A DNA stretch of 64,000 nt from Desulfovibrio sp. (GTDB lineage Bacteria > Desulfobacterota > Desulfovibrionia > Desulfovibrionales > Desulfovibrionaceae): contig JAIKXS010000065.1 of NCBI GenBank assembly GCA_024683955.1, forward strand, positions 95,111 to 159,110, read 5' to 3'. Each line of letters starts with the position of its first letter. Position 1 is the first letter of the stretch. The position numbers were made by a program, and so were the translations under genes. Below, piece by piece: positions 9,165 through 18,714 of the stretch. Below the pieces are notes generated by a model that did no database searches, was not told the DNA's origin, and saw only the letters and a program-made list of their open reading frames with translations.

Positions 9165-10475
9165 TTACGGTATCTCACGCCGGAGAAGCGTCGGATACGC
9201 CTCATAAACGGCCCCCAGCAAATACAGGGAACCAACAAGGAGAACCGGGGCATCATCCGTTGCAAGAGCCTTTAGCGCAGGATGGGCAAAAAGAGCAGGA
9301 AGGGAAGAGGCCGGCAGGCCGTTCCCCGGAAAGCCGGGCCTGTCTTCAAGGGACGGATGTCCCTCACCTCTCCATATCTCACCAAGTCGCCTTCCGTCGA
9401 GAGCCCGCTCGTTCTCAAGCGTCGGAAAAAACGCAGGAACACCGCCGAGAAATTGCATAAGCAAACGAAGAACAGCCGGCCAGTCCTTATCTGACAACGA
9501 GGTATATATAAGACAGGAAGGACGAATGGAAAGGTCTGAAAGCGAGGCCAGCACCGTCTGCATGCCGTGGGGGTTATGCGCCCCGTCAAGGAGAAGAGGA
9601 GGATGCACGTCGGACCCGGTTACACGCTGCAGGCGTCCGGGCAGAAAGGCAGCGGCTAGCCCACGCCTTACCGTCGCGTCGTCAACGCTGATGTGCAGAC
9701 GCCGGGCCAATGCCCGAAAAGCAGTCAGGGCAAGGCCTGCGTTTTTTTTCTGATGGGCGCCTAAAAGGCTGACCGAGGTGGCGTACATCTCCGGAAGGGG
9801 GAGCGCCTCGGTGATGGAAATTCCTACCTCGCGGGCCTGTTTTTCAAGGATCTCTGCAGCCTTCGGATACTGCCGGGAGGAAAAGACCTCCATACCGGCA
9901 TGCATGGCCCGGGCCTTGTCAACGGCAATATCCTCAAGTCCCGGGCCAAGAACGGCCCTGTGGTCAAGGGCGATGGGCGTCACAACGAGGGCATCGCGCC
10001 GAAAGGCCGTTGTCGCATCATGGGCTCCTCCGAGACCTGCCTCAAGGACTATGATATCTACCCCGGCATTTCTGTAGAGAAGCACGGCCATCAACGTCAT
10101 GTATTCAAAATAGGTGAGTGCATGATCGGCATCGTGAACCCGGTTGGCTGCATCGACGAGATTCTTCTCGTCAAACGGCTGAAAATAATCCATTCCGGGA
10201 AAGCCGATCATAATGCGTTCTTTAAGAGATATAAAATGAGGAGATGTATACAAACCCACGGTACAGCCCGCAGCCTGAAAAAGACTTGCAATAAATGATG
10301 AGGTGGAACCTTTCCCATTGGTTCCTACGACCTGAATAACGGGAATATATTTATCCTGTATGGAAAGCAGATCTATTGCATCATTCATACGGTCGAGAGA
10401 GAGGTCAACATGAAAAAGTCCTCTCTCATTTAACATAGATTCAACTTCAGAAAATTTTGAAAAAAAAGAAGACAT
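9165..10475 (-). CDS. folC: Folylpolyglutamate / dihydrofolate synthase (FolC)
   Basis: A 436-residue Mur-ligase-superfamily enzyme that joins glutamate to dihydropteroate and/or tetrahydrofolate in the cytoplasm. The ATP-binding loop GTNGKGST is at residues 51-58, preceded by the FolC N-terminal helix pattern around LSLDRM. Further motifs are YTSPHF (about 77-82), the Mg-binding FEYMTLMA region and LLDGAHNPHG in the C-terminal domain, a family hallmark. Length fits. The upstream region to adk is AT-rich and likely holds divergent promoters for folC and adk. Confidence 0.92.
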   Translation of the reverse strand: MSSFFSKFSEVESMLNERGLFHVDLSLDRMNDAIDLLSIQDKYIPVIQVVGTNGKGSTSSFIASLFQAAGCTVGLYTSPHFISLKERIMIGFPGMDYFQPFDEKNLVDAANRVHDADHALTYFEYMTLMAVLLYRNAGVDIIVLEAGLGGAHDATTAFRRDALVVTPIALDHRAVLGPGLEDIAVDKARAMHAGMEVFSSRQYPKAAEILEKQAREVGISITEALPLPEMYATSVSLLGAHQKKNAGLALTAFRALARRLHISVDDATVRRGLAAAFLPGRLQRVTGSDVHPPLLLDGAHNPHGMQTVLASLSDLSIRPSCLIYTSLSDKDWPAVLRLLMQFLGGVPAFFPTLENERALDGRRLGEIWRGEGHPSLEDRPGFPGNGLPASSLPALFAHPALKALATDDAPVLLVGSLYLLGAVYEAYPTLLRREIP

Positions 10476-10706
10476 AGGACTCTCTCTATATATATTTTTT
10501 TCAAAAAAAGTATATATACATAAGGTTAAAAAAGACTTTACAATCTTTCAAGCACTTCAAGGGCAACAGCTGGCAAGATCTTCATTGACATTCTTTGTCG
10601 GGGAATGCATACTGCTAGCACTTTTTTTCACAATCTTATTTACCATCCCATACCCCATTCGTCTGCCCAAGACGCGGTATGTATGAATCTTCAAAGGAGA
10701 AAAACC

Positions 10707-11381
10707 ATGAATATTCTGATTTTTGGCCCCAATGGCAGCGGTAAAGGAACCCAGGGCAACCTGATCAAGGACAAATACAATATCGCACATATCGAAAGCG
10801 GTGCCATCTTCCGTGAGCACATCGGCGGCGGGACAGAGCTTGGCAAAAAGGCCAAAGCATATATTGACCGCGGCGACCTCGTGCCCGATGACATCACCAT
10901 CCCCATGGTCCTCGACACGCTGAAAACCAAGGGTCAGAACGGATGGCTTCTTGACGGATTCCCGCGCAACATGGTGCAGGCCGAAAAACTGTGGGACGCG
11001 CTGCAGAAGGAAGGTCTGAAGCTCGACTACGTTGTTGAAATTCTTCTTCCCCGTCAAGTGGCCAAAAACCGCATTATGGGAAGACGCCTTTGCAAAAACA
11101 ACAACAACCACCCGAACAACATCTTCATCGACGCCATCAAACCCGCCGGTGACAAGTGCCGTGTCTGCGGCGGTGACCTTTCCGCACGCAGCGACGACCA
11201 GGACGAGGGTGCCATCAACAAACGCCACGACATTTACTACAACTCCGTCGACGGCACCTTGGCTGCCGCAAACTACTTCAAGGAACTCGCTCTCAACCAG
11301 GGGAAGACGAAATACATTGCCCTGAACGGTGAAGGGACCATCGACTCCATTAAAGAGACCCTTCTTTCCCAGCTTGCCTAA
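10707..11381 (+). CDS. adk: Adenylate kinase with metal-binding LID
   Basis: A 224-residue adenylate kinase (AMP + ATP to 2 ADP). The P-loop GPNGSGKGT is at residues 7-15 and DGFPRN at 83-88. The LID holds Cys129, His135, Cys151 and Cys154, i.e. C-x5-H-x15-C-x2-C. From memory this matches the zinc/cobalt-binding LID described for Desulfovibrio adenylate kinases, and differs from the four-Cys LID of Gram-positive bacteria. I place the start at 10707, where AAAGGAGA gives a strong ribosome binding site; the frame stays open upstream without one. A strong terminator follows, so it is monocistronic. Confidence 0.95.
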   Translation: MNILIFGPNGSGKGTQGNLIKDKYNIAHIESGAIFREHIGGGTELGKKAKAYIDRGDLVPDDITIPMVLDTLKTKGQNGWLLDGFPRNMVQAEKLWDALQKEGLKLDYVVEILLPRQVAKNRIMGRRLCKNNNNHPNNIFIDAIKPAGDKCRVCGGDLSARSDDQDEGAINKRHDIYYNSVDGTLAAANYFKELALNQGKTKYIALNGEGTIDSIKETLLSQLA

Positions 11382-11427
11382 CGTCTTTCTTACGAGAAAT
11401 TATTACCTCAACCACGGCATTTTCAAG

Positions 11428-11464
11428 GGATTGGCTGGCAGCACTGCCATCCAATCCTTTTTTT
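11428..11464 (+). terminator. Intrinsic terminator of adk
   Basis: The outer stem ggattgg / ccaatcc and inner stem tggca / tgcca are followed directly by seven T. It lies 47 bases after the adk stop codon. Confidence 0.9.
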
Positions 11465-12314
11465 ACACCCATACCGTGTGGATAAACAAAAGACGTTGAT
11501 TTTAATCGAAATCTTTTATATATAGAAATTGTTGTGAAGCAGCATAGAATTTACATTTTTACAGACACAAATAACAGGTATTTATAACAACATTATTTTT
11601 AGCACAGCTTCTATTTTTCAATATAACACGGACATACTATAAATAATCGTTTACAAAATCATCAAACACTAATACTTATAAAGTAAAGTCCTCATATTTC
11701 CTGTACAAAAAGTAACATTACGTTCTAAGTATGTTTGACAACGACCCTCTTCATAAAACTGCCGCACGATATGGCATGGATCTGACACTCCCCTTATCTG
11801 ACGACACAAGATTTCTGGCACACTGAAAAAACATGATGACTGCACTACGACTAATACGGTATCGTGGAAGCCGATGAATCATGTACCCGCACTGTCTGCA
11901 AAAAACAGGAAAACCGTATTTTCCATGAAAACCCCGTTGGCGGGAATACGCTGTCGTCAAAAACCGAATGGAATGCAAAAAACGCGGGATATTATTTTCA
12001 TTGATTAATCGCAGACTTCCCCAGACAATGCCGGCAACGCCATCGTTCGACTTTTCGGGAAGGACAAGGTAGGCTCTTTTGAAGCTGTTGTGCAGACCAG
12101 GGGAAGCGTTGTAAAAAGACTGTATAGAAACTGGATCCGTGCTCACCGGGAGCCCCGGTCACATGAGGCCGCACCGCCGGGGCATCTTTACATTGGATAT
12201 CACGCAGGGAACCGGACCTTTCAAAAAAAAGAACAACGGTACACGGAAAAAAATATACAAGGAGGGCGGCTTTCCGTCTCCACTCATGCCCGGAGATCTC
12301 TCGCCGCAAAAAAA
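11465..12314. other. Long intergenic stretch, no convincing gene
   Basis: 11465-11740 is strongly AT-rich. 11740-12310 has more balanced composition and broken open frames on both strands, as expected for decayed coding DNA. A minus-strand frame (11751-12146) is open but resembles nothing I know. A plus-strand GIVEADES motif near 11870 recalls the first catalytic Asp region of ISXO2/IS1595 transposases, but no other motif supports that. Confidence 0.5.
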
Positions 12315-13937
12315 ATGATGAAACAAGATTTGTCGCTTGCAAAAATGGTTTCGGGCGCTCTTCTCTGTGTCGCCTGCGTCTTGTTTAGTGAGACTATTCT
12401 TGCCGTCCCCTCACTCCACGGGGCCACCGGGCCTTCAAAACAATCAGTACCAGTACGGGAGGGCCGTATGAGTTCTGACGTGTCTCTTGCGTCTCCTGTT
12501 TCTCCGGAATCCGTCATTATTTCTCCAAACGGCGGCGTTCTTACGGTGTCGGAAAAAATTCGATGCGAAGCCGTCAACGGTCAGGGGGTCTTTTCCATTG
12601 TCCTGCCTTTTGAGGCCCAGCAGGTACGGATTTCCGTTGAGAATGAAGTCATCGTTCAGCAGGATGAATCCATTGCACCCATACGATCCCTCAGCGCCGG
12701 GGCAAGGACCTATACCACGCTTTTTGAACGTAAAAAAACCCTTCAGATCACAGTCAAGGTTCTTGAGGAACGTCTTGAACTTTGGCAAACAAAGCCAGAT
12801 ACCCTGACCCTCACGGATCTTGAGGCCTGGGATGCAAAAAAGAAATCCAATGTAACGGCCCTGCTGACGGAACTTGCCCAGTGCCAGGAAGAACTGGCAC
12901 TGCTTGAAAAACAGCTTAAGGAACTGAAGGCCCCGTCTCCCCTGGGACGGGTCCTGCGTGTAACCATCGCCCGTGATCCCGGAACCGCCCCTGTTTCCGT
13001 GCGCTATACCTACTCTCTTGCCGCCTGCGGCTGGGAGGCCCACTATGCCTTTGCCATTGCCCCGGAACAGAAAAAGGATGTCGTTGAAGTCCGACTGATG
13101 GCCGATATCTGGCAGACAAGCGGATTTGACTGGAACAACTGCAGCATCACTCTTGTTTCGGGCACCCGGGGAAAGCTGAATCCGCCGCGTCTTGCCCATT
13201 GGATCCTTGAAGCGAAGAAACCAAGACGAGAAGATGACGATATGGTGGCCCTTGAATCAAGCGCCAAGATGAGCATAAACTCGGAATCTCCCCAAGCCCG
13301 CTCCTATGCACGGGCAGCCGCTGATACAAGCGGGATCTATGCCCGCTGGAAACTGCCGGCCGCCTCACTTCCGGAAGGACGCAGTACAACGCTTATCCTC
13401 GCAGACACCTGGAAGGAACCGCTCAAATGGATCGCCAGACCAAACAAAAACCGGGGGGACGTGTTCATTACGGCAACACACGATATTGCTCCGGGTGAGG
13501 TCTGGCCCGATGGTGAAGCGGTCTTTTCCGTCTCCGGCCAGAACACCGGAAAGAGTCTTTTTTCGCCAAAAGCCGGTCGTGTGGAGCTCTTCTTTGGCAA
13601 TGATCCCCGGATATCCCTCGATGTTGTGGAGGATAGGAGAAAGCGTGGAGAAAGCGGGTTTTTTGGTCGGGATCAGACCTGGTCGTGGGGCTGGGAATAT
13701 GTCCTGAAAAACACCCATGCCATCCCCGTCGAAGTTGTGATTGAACGTCCCGATCCCCAGCCTGTTCAGGAAAGCATCCAGGTACGCTTTGAAGAAACCC
13801 CCAAGGCCGAGGTTGATACCAAGAAACATGTGCGGTCCTGGACCGTCACGGTTCCTGCCGGAGGAAAGGAAGTGGTGCGCCACGCCATAACGGTCAAGGC
13901 CCCGGAAAATCTCGGGCTCGATCCCATTGTGCCGTAG
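12315..13937 (+). CDS. DUF4139 (MuiA-like) secreted protein
   Basis: A 540-residue exported protein of the DUF4139/mucoidy inhibitor A-like group. The N-terminus carries a signal peptide (MVSGALLCVACVLF core). A beta-rich N-terminal domain follows, then a coiled-coil segment rich in Leu/Glu/Lys (about residues 150-205, including ELAQCQEELALLEKQLKEL), then the DUF4139 beta-sandwich with SVRYTYSLAACGWEAHYAF and the terminal WTVTVPAGGKEVV typical of the family. Function of the family is unknown; location is probably periplasmic or surface. The start is uncertain: 12315 or the next ATG, with no strong ribosome binding site. It stands alone between long gaps. Confidence 0.75.
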   Translation: MMKQDLSLAKMVSGALLCVACVLFSETILAVPSLHGATGPSKQSVPVREGRMSSDVSLASPVSPESVIISPNGGVLTVSEKIRCEAVNGQGVFSIVLPFEAQQVRISVENEVIVQQDESIAPIRSLSAGARTYTTLFERKKTLQITVKVLEERLELWQTKPDTLTLTDLEAWDAKKKSNVTALLTELAQCQEELALLEKQLKELKAPSPLGRVLRVTIARDPGTAPVSVRYTYSLAACGWEAHYAFAIAPEQKKDVVEVRLMADIWQTSGFDWNNCSITLVSGTRGKLNPPRLAHWILEAKKPRREDDDMVALESSAKMSINSESPQARSYARAAADTSGIYARWKLPAASLPEGRSTTLILADTWKEPLKWIARPNKNRGDVFITATHDIAPGEVWPDGEAVFSVSGQNTGKSLFSPKAGRVELFFGNDPRISLDVVEDRRKRGESGFFGRDQTWSWGWEYVLKNTHAIPVEVVIERPDPQPVQESIQVRFEETPKAEVDTKKHVRSWTVTVPAGGKEVVRHAITVKAPENLGLDPIVP

Positions 13938-14119
13938 CTGGTCATTCCGAGTCTTCCAATGCCCGTGTTTTTTTGTTGGTTGTCAGCTGTTTTGAGGAGC
14001 TGCCGAGGTCTTCTGTTCCGGAAAAATCTGACCAATGAAGACGTTAGATTGCTCTAAACGGCTTCGCGTTGTTCCATTCCTTTCTCAACCCGCTTTTTTC
14101 GGAGCCGACCCTTTAACGT

Positions 14120-15283
14120 ATGCAGAAAAAAAGACTTCTTTTGGCGTCCTTCAGCCATTTCATGTGCGACCTCAACACCGGAGCCCTGCCGGCACTTCTT
14201 CCTTTTTTTGTAAGTATCCACGGATTAAGTTATAGTGCCGTCAGTGCCCTTATGCTTGCCAATACGAGCCTCGCCTCCGTTGTGCAGCCTCTCTTCGGCC
14301 TTCTTGCAGACCGTCACTGCCGGATGTGGTATATGTCCCTCGGCATCCTGGTAGCAGGAGTCGGCATGGGGGCCGTCGGCTTTCTTGACAGCTATCCTCT
14401 GCTTTTTTGTGCGGTCGGGGTGAGCGGTCTTGGCACGGCCCTTTTCCATCCGGCGGCCATGCGCTTTGCCACACTGGCCTCCGGCAGCAGGCAGGGAACG
14501 GGAACAAGTTTCTTTTCCGTCGGCGGCAACGCCGGCTTTCTTCTCGCTCCCATCTGCGTTGTGGCCATCATTGAGCACTCGGGTCTCACCGGACTTGGTA
14601 TACTTGCCCCCCTGGCCATTCTGATCGCCCTTCTTCTCCTCTTCGAATCCCGTTCGCTCGACCGGCATCAAAAGGAGCAGGAAAAAAAACTGCGTCAGGA
14701 CATACACGAGATGCCAAGAAACGACTGGAAGGGTTTTGTACGTCTGCTCGGTGCCATTTTCTGTCGCTCCGTGCTCATGATGTGCCTCCGTGTCTTTGTC
14801 CCTCTCTACTGGATTGCCTTTTATGCGCAGACGACAGCGCAGGCCGCCATGATTCTGACGGCATTCGGTCTTGCGGGGATATGCGGAAACCTGGCCGGCG
14901 GAGTTCTCGCCGACCGCTTCGGCTACAACCGTGTCATCCGCATAAGCTACTTCCTGGTGATCCCGCTGATTTTCCTTGTACCACACGTTGCAAATGTCTG
15001 GCTTTCAAACATCATCATCGTGGTCCTCGGATTTGTCCTGTACGCCTCCTTTAGCCCGGTGGTCGTAGTCGGGCAGCGGTATCTTGCAAAGAATCTTGGC
15101 TTTGCATCGGGCGTTACGCTTGGGCTCGGGATAAGTTTCGGCGGCTTGGTAGCGCCCCTTCTCGGCTATCTTGCCGATACACAGGGGCTTGTGTGTGTTT
15201 TCTATGCTCTCGGAGCCTGCGCCGTATGCGGCTTTCTCTTCACCCTTCTGCTTCTTCCCGTGCCGAAGAGGCAGCCAGTCTGA
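14120..15283 (+). CDS. MFS transporter, fosmidomycin-resistance (Fsr)-like
   Basis: A 387-residue major facilitator protein with about 12 hydrophobic segments. The opening FSHFMCDLNTGALPALLPFF and the loop FGLLADR are characteristic of the Fsr/fosmidomycin-resistance branch, and a second half-repeat carries GGVLADRFGYNR. It would act as an inner-membrane, proton-coupled exporter of small molecules; the real substrate is unknown. Start at 14120 is the first ATG before the conserved N-terminal helix, with no strong ribosome binding site visible. A gap of about 125 bases separates it from the next gene. Confidence 0.88.
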   Translation: MQKKRLLLASFSHFMCDLNTGALPALLPFFVSIHGLSYSAVSALMLANTSLASVVQPLFGLLADRHCRMWYMSLGILVAGVGMGAVGFLDSYPLLFCAVGVSGLGTALFHPAAMRFATLASGSRQGTGTSFFSVGGNAGFLLAPICVVAIIEHSGLTGLGILAPLAILIALLLLFESRSLDRHQKEQEKKLRQDIHEMPRNDWKGFVRLLGAIFCRSVLMMCLRVFVPLYWIAFYAQTTAQAAMILTAFGLAGICGNLAGGVLADRFGYNRVIRISYFLVIPLIFLVPHVANVWLSNIIIVVLGFVLYASFSPVVVVGQRYLAKNLGFASGVTLGLGISFGGLVAPLLGYLADTQGLVCVFYALGACAVCGFLFTLLLLPVPKRQPV

Positions 15284-15409
15284 GACGAATCAGGAAACCG
15301 AACTCCCGTATGCGGCCGGCGCACCGGCGACGGTATCCGTAACTTATAAACCACCGGAGGCGGCGTATTCTCTCTGGCGCATGCCTTGGTATATACACCG
15401 GATTGTTTG

Positions 15410-16159
15410 ATGAAAGTACTTGCCATTGCCTGTTTTCTCGTTATCGGAGCACTTTTTTTCGTCTATGTCTGCAAGGAAAACCCGAGACAGGGCATGAGCG
15501 CCCTTGAAGATGGCCAAATGTGTCTCGTTTCAAGAGCCAGACCAGCTTTTTACTGCATCCCGGATTCTAACTTTTCCTTGGTCAATGCAGGATGGAAGTC
15601 CGTCCGTCCAACGGACAGACGTCTTGATTCGGAAGGGGTCCGTCTTTCCCTTGCGGTATATCAGGAAAAAACAGAAAAAAAGGGGCTTCTTGTGACGGCC
15701 ATTGCCGAAACACCCGGAGAATGGGAGTGGGTTGCCGCTCATCACGTGCCCTTCCACACCCTTCGGACCGCGGAAGCGCCCTACGGCATGGAAAAGATCT
15801 ACGAAAGTCTTTTTATTCTTGACAGCAAGCAGAATCCCTTCGCCGTTGGTGAGGCGGAAGGAAAATTTCTGGTCTATCGCGGAAAATTTCTTTTGTGCTT
15901 CAGAAAGTCCCAGTTGCTTATTGAATACCACGAGCCCATTTCCGAAGAGGAAGCCCGCATCATTGATCTGAACCCTGATTTCCAGCGAGCTTTTGTGGAG
16001 CGCGGCCGCCACGCCTGTACAGTGCGTTTTATCAGAAAAGGGGAAAATATCTCCTATGTGGAGAACCCCGAAAAGTTTGAACCTCTGGGCGACGCCTATT
16101 CCCGTGAGCGCCTTGGAACGTGGCTCGGCGAACTGAAGCATCCTGGCGGGAACCGTTAG
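15410..16159 (+). CDS. Exported or membrane-anchored protein of unknown function
   Basis: A 249-residue protein with an N-terminal hydrophobic helix (VLAIACFLVIGALFFVYVC) and a soluble remainder. I do not recognise a defined family; it resembles in style the lineage-restricted exported proteins common in Desulfovibrionaceae. The start at 15410 gives a normal signal or anchor segment, but the ribosome binding site is weak, and an alternative in-frame start lies at 15386. It is followed after 30 bases by mobA, so the two may be co-transcribed; no functional link is evident. Confidence 0.6.
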   Translation: MKVLAIACFLVIGALFFVYVCKENPRQGMSALEDGQMCLVSRARPAFYCIPDSNFSLVNAGWKSVRPTDRRLDSEGVRLSLAVYQEKTEKKGLLVTAIAETPGEWEWVAAHHVPFHTLRTAEAPYGMEKIYESLFILDSKQNPFAVGEAEGKFLVYRGKFLLCFRKSQLLIEYHEPISEEEARIIDLNPDFQRAFVERGRHACTVRFIRKGENISYVENPEKFEPLGDAYSRERLGTWLGELKHPGGNR

Positions 16160-16189
16160 ATACGTATCTGTATAACGTGACGGCGTCCC

Positions 16190-16843
16190 ATGCGGTCCGA
16201 ACGTGTCTCCCCCTCTTTCCAGAATGTGCTGGGCGCTCTTCTTGCCGGTGGTCTTTCCTCCCGCATGGGGCGCAATAAGGCACTTCTCCCAACGCCTGAA
16301 GGTCCTTCTTTCGCGGACCGGAGCTGGGCGCTTCTTGACGGTCTGCTGGAGCACCGGGTGTTCGTTGTCAGAGACTCCGGGTCGGTCGGAAACCATCCCT
16401 GCATACGCGATGCCTGTGCCAGGAGCGGTCCCCTTGGGGGACTTTGGACCGCCCTTCGTTTTGCCCGCTTTCACGGTCTTTCCTTCGTCCTCCTTTTGGC
16501 CTGTGACATGCCGAATATGACGGCATCCTTCCTGAGACGTCTTCTTGCCGAACCATGGAAAGAGGGGATTCTGTCCATCACCCCGCGCAGCCCCGACGGA
16601 TGGGAACAAGGACTTGCCGCTCTCTACCATGTTGCGGCCCTGCCCTTTCTTGCAGAGGCTCTTGATCAATCACGACTGAGTCTGAGATATGCAATCCCCT
16701 CCGTGCACAAAGCCTTTCTGCCATTCGCCGAAGAGGACGCTTCCTTGTTTTTCAATGTAAACACACCGGAGGAATACAGCGCATTTCTCTCATCACAGAG
16801 CCGGATGTATCCGACCAACTCTCTGATCAAAGGGAGAAACTGA
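16190..16843 (+). CDS. mobA: Molybdenum cofactor guanylyltransferase (MobA)
   Basis: A 217-residue nucleotidyltransferase that attaches GMP to molybdopterin to make the bis-MGD cofactor of formate dehydrogenases and related enzymes. The signature LAGGLSSRMGRNKALLP is at about 18-34, SGPLGGLWTAL near 82 binds nucleotide, LLACDMPNM near 104 supplies the metal-binding Asp, and the C-terminal FFNVNTPEEY matches the NxNTPED family motif. Length is normal. It lies next to an AT-rich glycosyltransferase on the opposite strand. The cell's use of selenium (selA) and molybdopterin agrees with formate-based anaerobic metabolism. Confidence 0.88.
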   Translation: MRSERVSPSFQNVLGALLAGGLSSRMGRNKALLPTPEGPSFADRSWALLDGLLEHRVFVVRDSGSVGNHPCIRDACARSGPLGGLWTALRFARFHGLSFVLLLACDMPNMTASFLRRLLAEPWKEGILSITPRSPDGWEQGLAALYHVAALPFLAEALDQSRLSLRYAIPSVHKAFLPFAEEDASLFFNVNTPEEYSAFLSSQSRMYPTNSLIKGRN

Positions 16844-16866
16844 GAAGAGAGCCCCCATACGGATGA

Positions 16867-17847
16867 TTATCTACCGTTTTCGACAGGTTGTTGTGCAGCT
16901 GACCATATTCTCTTCAGATGATGTAACGTACTACTTGTAAGCACTCCTATTTCTTTTTTTTCTTTATATATATCTGTGATAATACGTTGGCTCCTTCGTA
17001 ATGCCGTGATAATCTTTTTATATTCATCATTTTCTTCTAGTGTAACATGAAAATCTGAGACATTAGTTATTTTAAATCTTGGTAATATTTTAAAATCTCT
17101 TATATACAATTTATATAAATAACTATTAACTCTGTACAAACCAATATCTCCGTTTTCTTCATTGAAAAGTCTGTCGTGTTCTCTCTTCTTATTCAAATTT
17201 GTTCCTTCATACTCCTCATTTCCCCACTCTCCTTTATGTTCAAAAAAATCGTTCATTTCGTAATAATATTGAGGAAGCCCCGCTGCAACCATTCGTAAAC
17301 CATAATCGCCATCCTCACCCCCATATATTCCATACTCTTCATTCCAGTAGCCTATAATATCTGAAACAGTTTTAGGAATAAGAATCGCTCCACCGGGGAG
17401 ATTGACTTTGCAGATACCCAGATCTCCATACGGAGTATGAATAGAACCAGGGGTCTTTGTCATCCAGTCATGGAAAATTGCGGGCCCTAACGTCGATAAC
17501 GGTTTGCCATAGCTCCAAAGCTGAAAAAGCCTTTCTATGCAATCACTTGTTTTTGCAACCATGTCATTGTCTAATTTCATGTAAAATGGCGTATCAACCG
17601 CTTTCCATCCAATATTACATGCACAAGATACACCCATATTTTTTTCTAACAAGAATAAATTATCTATAAGTCCTATTTTTTTAAACTCTTTAAGTTTATT
17701 TTGAAGACAATAGTCACTTCCATTGTCAACGACCGTTACAACAAATGGTATTTTATTATTCAGCTTATGCACTGCAATAAGAGTATACTGTGTAAGATCA
17801 TATCTATTAAATACCGGTATTGTAATATTAAGAATAGGTTCTGACAT
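16867..17847 (-). CDS. Glycosyltransferase family 2 protein
   Basis: A 326-residue GT-A fold glycosyltransferase. N-terminal TIPVFNRYDLTQYTL and VVDNGSD form the nucleotide-sugar binding region. MKLDNDMV supplies the metal-binding acidic motif, and GGEDGDYGLRM the catalytic-base region. It would transfer a sugar during surface polysaccharide or glycoprotein synthesis; donor and acceptor are unknown. I start at 17847 because the family domain begins directly there, though the ribosome binding site is poor and the frame remains open to 17988. The gene is clearly more AT-rich than its neighbours, including long A/T runs, which suggests recent acquisition. Confidence 0.85.
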   Translation of the reverse strand: MSEPILNITIPVFNRYDLTQYTLIAVHKLNNKIPFVVTVVDNGSDYCLQNKLKEFKKIGLIDNLFLLEKNMGVSCACNIGWKAVDTPFYMKLDNDMVAKTSDCIERLFQLWSYGKPLSTLGPAIFHDWMTKTPGSIHTPYGDLGICKVNLPGGAILIPKTVSDIIGYWNEEYGIYGGEDGDYGLRMVAAGLPQYYYEMNDFFEHKGEWGNEEYEGTNLNKKREHDRLFNEENGDIGLYRVNSYLYKLYIRDFKILPRFKITNVSDFHVTLEENDEYKKIITALRRSQRIITDIYKEKKEIGVLTSSTLHHLKRIWSAAQQPVENGR

Positions 17848-18714
17848 GGGATACCCGTTTATTTTTTTCTGATAAAAAGCGTTTTTGACTGTTAATAGTT
17901 TTAGGAAAAAAAGCAGGCGCGTCCATTCTTGTCGTATGGCCACATACCACCGTCCGGAACTCATAAAAGCACGCCCGTCAAAGAACATCTCTCACCAGAC
18001 AGGGTAATGCCCCTCCGGTCACAGCGGAATAAGCGTCCATTCCCCGGAGATGACCAGGATCGGAGGAGACAGGCGACGGGAGACATTTTTGTAGAAATCG
18101 TCGTTTGCCTTGGCGCATCAAATCGCGTATGAAAAGAAGCACGCAGCATGCCTCCGATCGATCTATCAGGAAGCCGAAGACACGCACGATCACGTCCACC
18201 GTCTTCTCCCTCTCCGCCAGAACGGACACTCATTCACGCTCCATGCATCTCTCTCATCCCAACAGTCGAGCCTGTAGCGGCATGAAAAACTTCACAGTTC
18301 CTGATAAACAGACTGCGTTACGGAAGAATCATGTTGCGGAAAAAAGCAGATACAGGGCGTACAAAGCGCTGTTCAAGCAATGTGTCCGATGAACTTGTCT
18401 ATTATCAAAAGAACGTAAGATGCGACAGCATCTCCATGCGCGGGAATATCATCCTCTCCTACCGTGCGTATCTTCTATCCGGCCGAAGGTCCGCGGACAG
18501 GATGCCATTACGACGAACACATGGAACAACGGTGAATCCTTCGGCAGGACATATGAGCACTGGTATTGCAGAAAAACGGGGAAGCTCTTTACCTGAACGG
18601 GGAAAGACAGGGCGACCCGTATTCCTCCCGGGAGCAAATTCGTGGGGTTCTCGTTGCAAAATGTAACATGACATTCCTGCATCTCTCCGTTAACACGATC
18701 TTTGTAGGACCTCT
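17848..18714. other. Long intergenic stretch, possibly decayed coding DNA
   Basis: About 870 bases with several short open frames on both strands and no recognisable family. A minus-strand 83-codon frame at 17978-18229 has plausible protein texture but no start signal I trust. The region follows the AT-rich glycosyltransferase and may be debris from the same acquisition. I make no gene call. Confidence 0.5.

Noticed and set aside
8942..9460. Plus-strand 172-codon open frame
   Set aside because: It overlaps the 3' part of folC in antisense and is Arg/Pro-rich, without a ribosome binding site or similarity.
11751..12146. Minus-strand 131-codon frame, and a plus-strand GIVEADES motif nearby, as a possible IS1595/ISXO2 transposase remnant
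   Set aside because: Only one short motif fits; the second Asp and the zinc ribbon are absent and the frames are broken. Not enough to call.
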